Shown here piece by piece: positions 62,693 through 64,000 of a stretch of DNA of 64,000 bases. Every line of letters begins with the position of its first letter. The first letter of the stretch is position 1. The notes under the pieces are model-generated. The model saw only the letters and a program-made list of their open reading frames with translations, was not told where the DNA came from and made no database searches. The position numbers were made by a program, and so were the translations under genes. This DNA comes from Bacillus kexueae (GTDB lineage Bacteria > Bacillota > Bacilli > Bacillales > Aeribacillaceae): assembly GCF_022809095.1 (NCBI RefSeq), contig NZ_JALAZE010000011.1:26757-90756 (forward strand), given 5' to 3'.

Positions 62693-63469
62693 ATGGATCA
62701 CCCTTTAGATTCTTTTATGATGGAAATGGTATTCGGAAAGCTCCTTGGTGATGGTAATTTAACTATTGATGAAAGCCGTTCACCAAGATTCCGTTTTGCC
62801 CACAGCTTAAAAGACAAGGAGTGGTGTGTACATTGCTATGAACAGTTAAATAACCACCTTCCAATGAACGCTCCAAAATACCGTAAATTAAATGACCCTA
62901 GAGTAAACAAAGGCTATAAAGAACAGCTCTATGTCCAGTCTAAAACACATCCATTTTTTATTCGCTTGAAAAATCAGTGGTATTTAAATAAGAAAAAGGT
63001 AGTACCTATAAATGAACTTGAAAAATATTTCACTCCATTGTGTTTAGCTTGGTGGTATCAAGACGATGGGCATTTAAAAATAACAAATCAACAGTTAAAA
63101 AAAGTAATCCTCTCAACAGAATCTTTTACGGAAGAAGAAATCTTGAGTTTAAAAGAACTACTAAAAAATAAATTTTGTCTAGAATTTAAAAAGGATGGTC
63201 AGAATCGATTAATAATATATGATAAACCTCAAATCTATTACTTTCTCCATCTTATTAAACCGTATATACATAGAAGCATGGAAAGAAAATGTGTGTTCCC
63301 AAAAATGGATAAACCTATTGAGAAAACGCATTTGAGGACAACCATTTACCTACCCTCTCACATAAAACTCGCATCACCAAGTCAGGATATAAAGGAAATC
63401 ATATCTAAATTAAAGCAGTCTTTTCTTCCAATGTTAGAGAATCGAGACTACATCATCCAATACTTTTAG
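62693..63469 (+). CDS. Free-standing LAGLIDADG homing endonuclease
   Basis: A 258-residue protein of the LAGLIDADG_2 type with two dodecapeptide motifs: VFGKLLGDGNL near residue 13 and CLAWWYQDDGHL near 130; the two acidic residues (Asp in GDG and Asp in DDG) would bind the catalytic metals. The ATG at 62693 has GGAAGG ten bases upstream. It is not inside an intron or intein: it lies between yjfB and hag, convergent with hag, whose group I intron ends 350 bases beyond its stop. AT-rich compared with the flagellar genes. It may mobilise the hag intron or only itself. Confidence 0.9.
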   Translation: MDHPLDSFMMEMVFGKLLGDGNLTIDESRSPRFRFAHSLKDKEWCVHCYEQLNNHLPMNAPKYRKLNDPRVNKGYKEQLYVQSKTHPFFIRLKNQWYLNKKKVVPINELEKYFTPLCLAWWYQDDGHLKITNQQLKKVILSTESFTEEEILSLKELLKNKFCLEFKKDGQNRLIIYDKPQIYYFLHLIKPYIHRSMERKCVFPKMDKPIEKTHLRTTIYLPSHIKLASPSQDIKEIISKLKQSFLPMLENRDYIIQYF

Positions 63470-63517
63470 TACACTTTTCCTCAAATAAACACAAAAAGGA
63501 GTAAACAAGCATATCAA

Positions 63518-63619
63518 GTGCAATTCTCTCATGAGGAATTAGCCACTCTTTTTGCCATTCAAGAAAAATTAGGACTTTCAAGAAGTCAAACGGTTTCCCT
63601 CTATTACTTTATTAAATGA
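63518..63619 (+). CDS. Short ORF with a ribbon-helix-helix-like sequence
   Basis: A GTG opens a 33-residue frame: VQFSHEELATLFAIQ then EKLGLSRSQTVSLYYFIK, ending in TGA. AAAAGGAG lies 16 bases before the GTG; the frame is open further back to the same AGGAG but lacks another start. The strand-helix-helix pattern with LGLSRSQTV resembles the MetJ/Arc-type operator-binding fold. It may be a small regulator or the remnant of one that accompanied the endonuclease gene. Confidence 0.35.
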   Translation: MQFSHEELATLFAIQEKLGLSRSQTVSLYYFIK

Positions 63620-63655
63620 TTTGTTAATTCCTTACCATTTTAGAGTATAGAAAAT

Positions 63656-63682
63656 AGAGGTCTTAGCGATGCTAAGACCTCT
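63656..63682 (-). terminator. Terminator of hag
   Basis: Eleven-base perfect stem (GAGGTCTTAGC/GCTAAGACCTC) with a three-base loop, 12 bases after the flagellin stop. Confidence 0.93.
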
Positions 63683-63693
63683 ACCTTTATAAA

Positions 63694-63815
63694 TTAACGA
63701 AGTAACTGAAGTACTCCTTGTGGTTGCTGATTTGCTTGCGCAAGCATTGATTGTGCTGCTTGAGAGAGGATGTTGTTCTTTGTGAACTCCATCATTTCTT
63801 TCGCCATCGTGCGAA
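63694..63815 (-). CDS. hag: Flagellin (hag), last exon
   Basis: The C-terminal 40 codons of flagellin, ending [17 protein letters not shown], the near-invariant D0 helix of Bacillus flagellins; upstream [16 protein letters not shown] is also typical. The frame is broken at about 63816 by a group I intron whose 3' part runs off the window. The residues just after the junction read VRTMAKEM where flagellins usually have DVDMAKEM, so the precise junction is uncertain. Confidence 0.9.
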
Positions 63816-64000
63816 CATTTGCTTTCACAAATGACTAGACTATCTCTTCACCCTCAGCTTCAACTGTTAGGGGCCGGGCACTTCGGATTCACAATGTCTC
63901 TCACCATCGCTTCACCTACGGGTTTCATCACCATGGCTCTCGCTTTAGGTGGTTTACCCTAGTCGTTGAACCTTCTCCAGAGTTTCCTCACAGGAGCTTG
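63816..64000 (-). mobile_element. Group I intron in hag, 3' part
   Basis: Reading the minus strand: TTCAACGACTAGGG (63957-63970) is the R element of group I introns and AAGAGATAGTC (63838-63848) the S element; GACTA and TAGTC form P7. Between them about 110 bases hold P3', P8 and probably P7.1/7.2, pointing to a group IA-like fold. CATTTG/CAAATG (63816-63833) would form the last hairpin, ending in the terminal G at 63816. Stops in all frames separate it from exon sequence. Flagellin group I introns are known in thermophilic Bacillus/Geobacillus. Confidence 0.85.

Noticed and set aside
62590..63640. Plus-strand group I or II intron around the LAGLIDADG gene
   Set aside because: No R/S elements or flanking split gene could be found on the plus strand; the gene has its own ribosome site and appears free-standing.
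63694..64000. Intein in flagellin instead of an intron
   Set aside because: The interrupting sequence has stops in all frames and group I P7 elements, and no intein end motifs (HN plus Ser/Cys/Thr).

Overview
The window looks like a chromosomal segment of a motile, low-GC Bacillaceae (Bacillus/Geobacillus-type). No tRNA, rRNA, CRISPR array or complete insertion sequence was seen. The gene order hprK-lgt-yvoD-ppaX, yvlABCD, uvrBA-csbA, minJ-swrA-ctpB, ftsEX, cccB, yvjA, prfB-secA, hpf, fliT-fliS-fliD-flaG-hag follows the B. subtilis order around 305-310 degrees. Most genes are on the minus strand. The species is not determinable by eye; a group I intron in the flagellin gene is known from thermophilic Bacillus/Geobacillus.

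Region by region. 1-2.9 kb: HPr kinase/lipoprotein operon, with ppaX cut by the window edge. 3.2-6.5 kb: a secreted metallophosphoesterase and an envelope-stress operon (yvlABCD) with a near-perfect SigW promoter. 6.6-12.4 kb: uvrA, uvrB (with a LexA box) and csbA. 12.5-17.8 kb: a membrane chemoreceptor-like protein, an RND exporter and its TetR regulator with two operators. 18.2-23.4 kb: recQ, then a two-gene CtaG-like/oxidase subunit I unit. 23.8-27.3 kb: minJ, swrA, ctpB. 28-29.9 kb: an MFS exporter preceded by a 23-codon leader ORF and a four-segment attenuator. 29.9-40 kb: accessory block with copper-type proteins (cupredoxin lipoprotein, multicopper oxidase, CcdA-like membrane protein, two-component system), an asnB paralog and YmaF. 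40.4-44 kb: amino-acid ABC transporter and a lipoprotein. 44.5-50.4 kb: M23 hydrolase, ftsEX, cccB, yvjA, LysM-3D protein. 50.6-58 kb: asnB, prfB (programmed frameshift), secA, an Lrp-type regulator, hpf. 58.7-64 kb: late flagellar genes, yjfB, a free-standing LAGLIDADG endonuclease, and the 3' end of hag carrying the 3' part of a group I intron.

The main non-coding structure is three sets of interspersed repeats. Repeat A has six copies, all in one orientation, and every copy ends at the U-tract of an intrinsic terminator. Repeat B has inverted termini (GATTGTTG/CAACAATC) in several decayed copies. A 100-bp element with 12-bp perfect inverted ends is nested in one B copy. The most interesting regulatory signals are the MFS attenuator, a tandem motif shared by the C39/multicopper oxidase and CcdA-like/two-component promoters, the overlapping SigB/SigH promoters of hpf, and a folded non-coding segment at 58.4-58.6 kb. 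All identifications are by reading; no database search was run.
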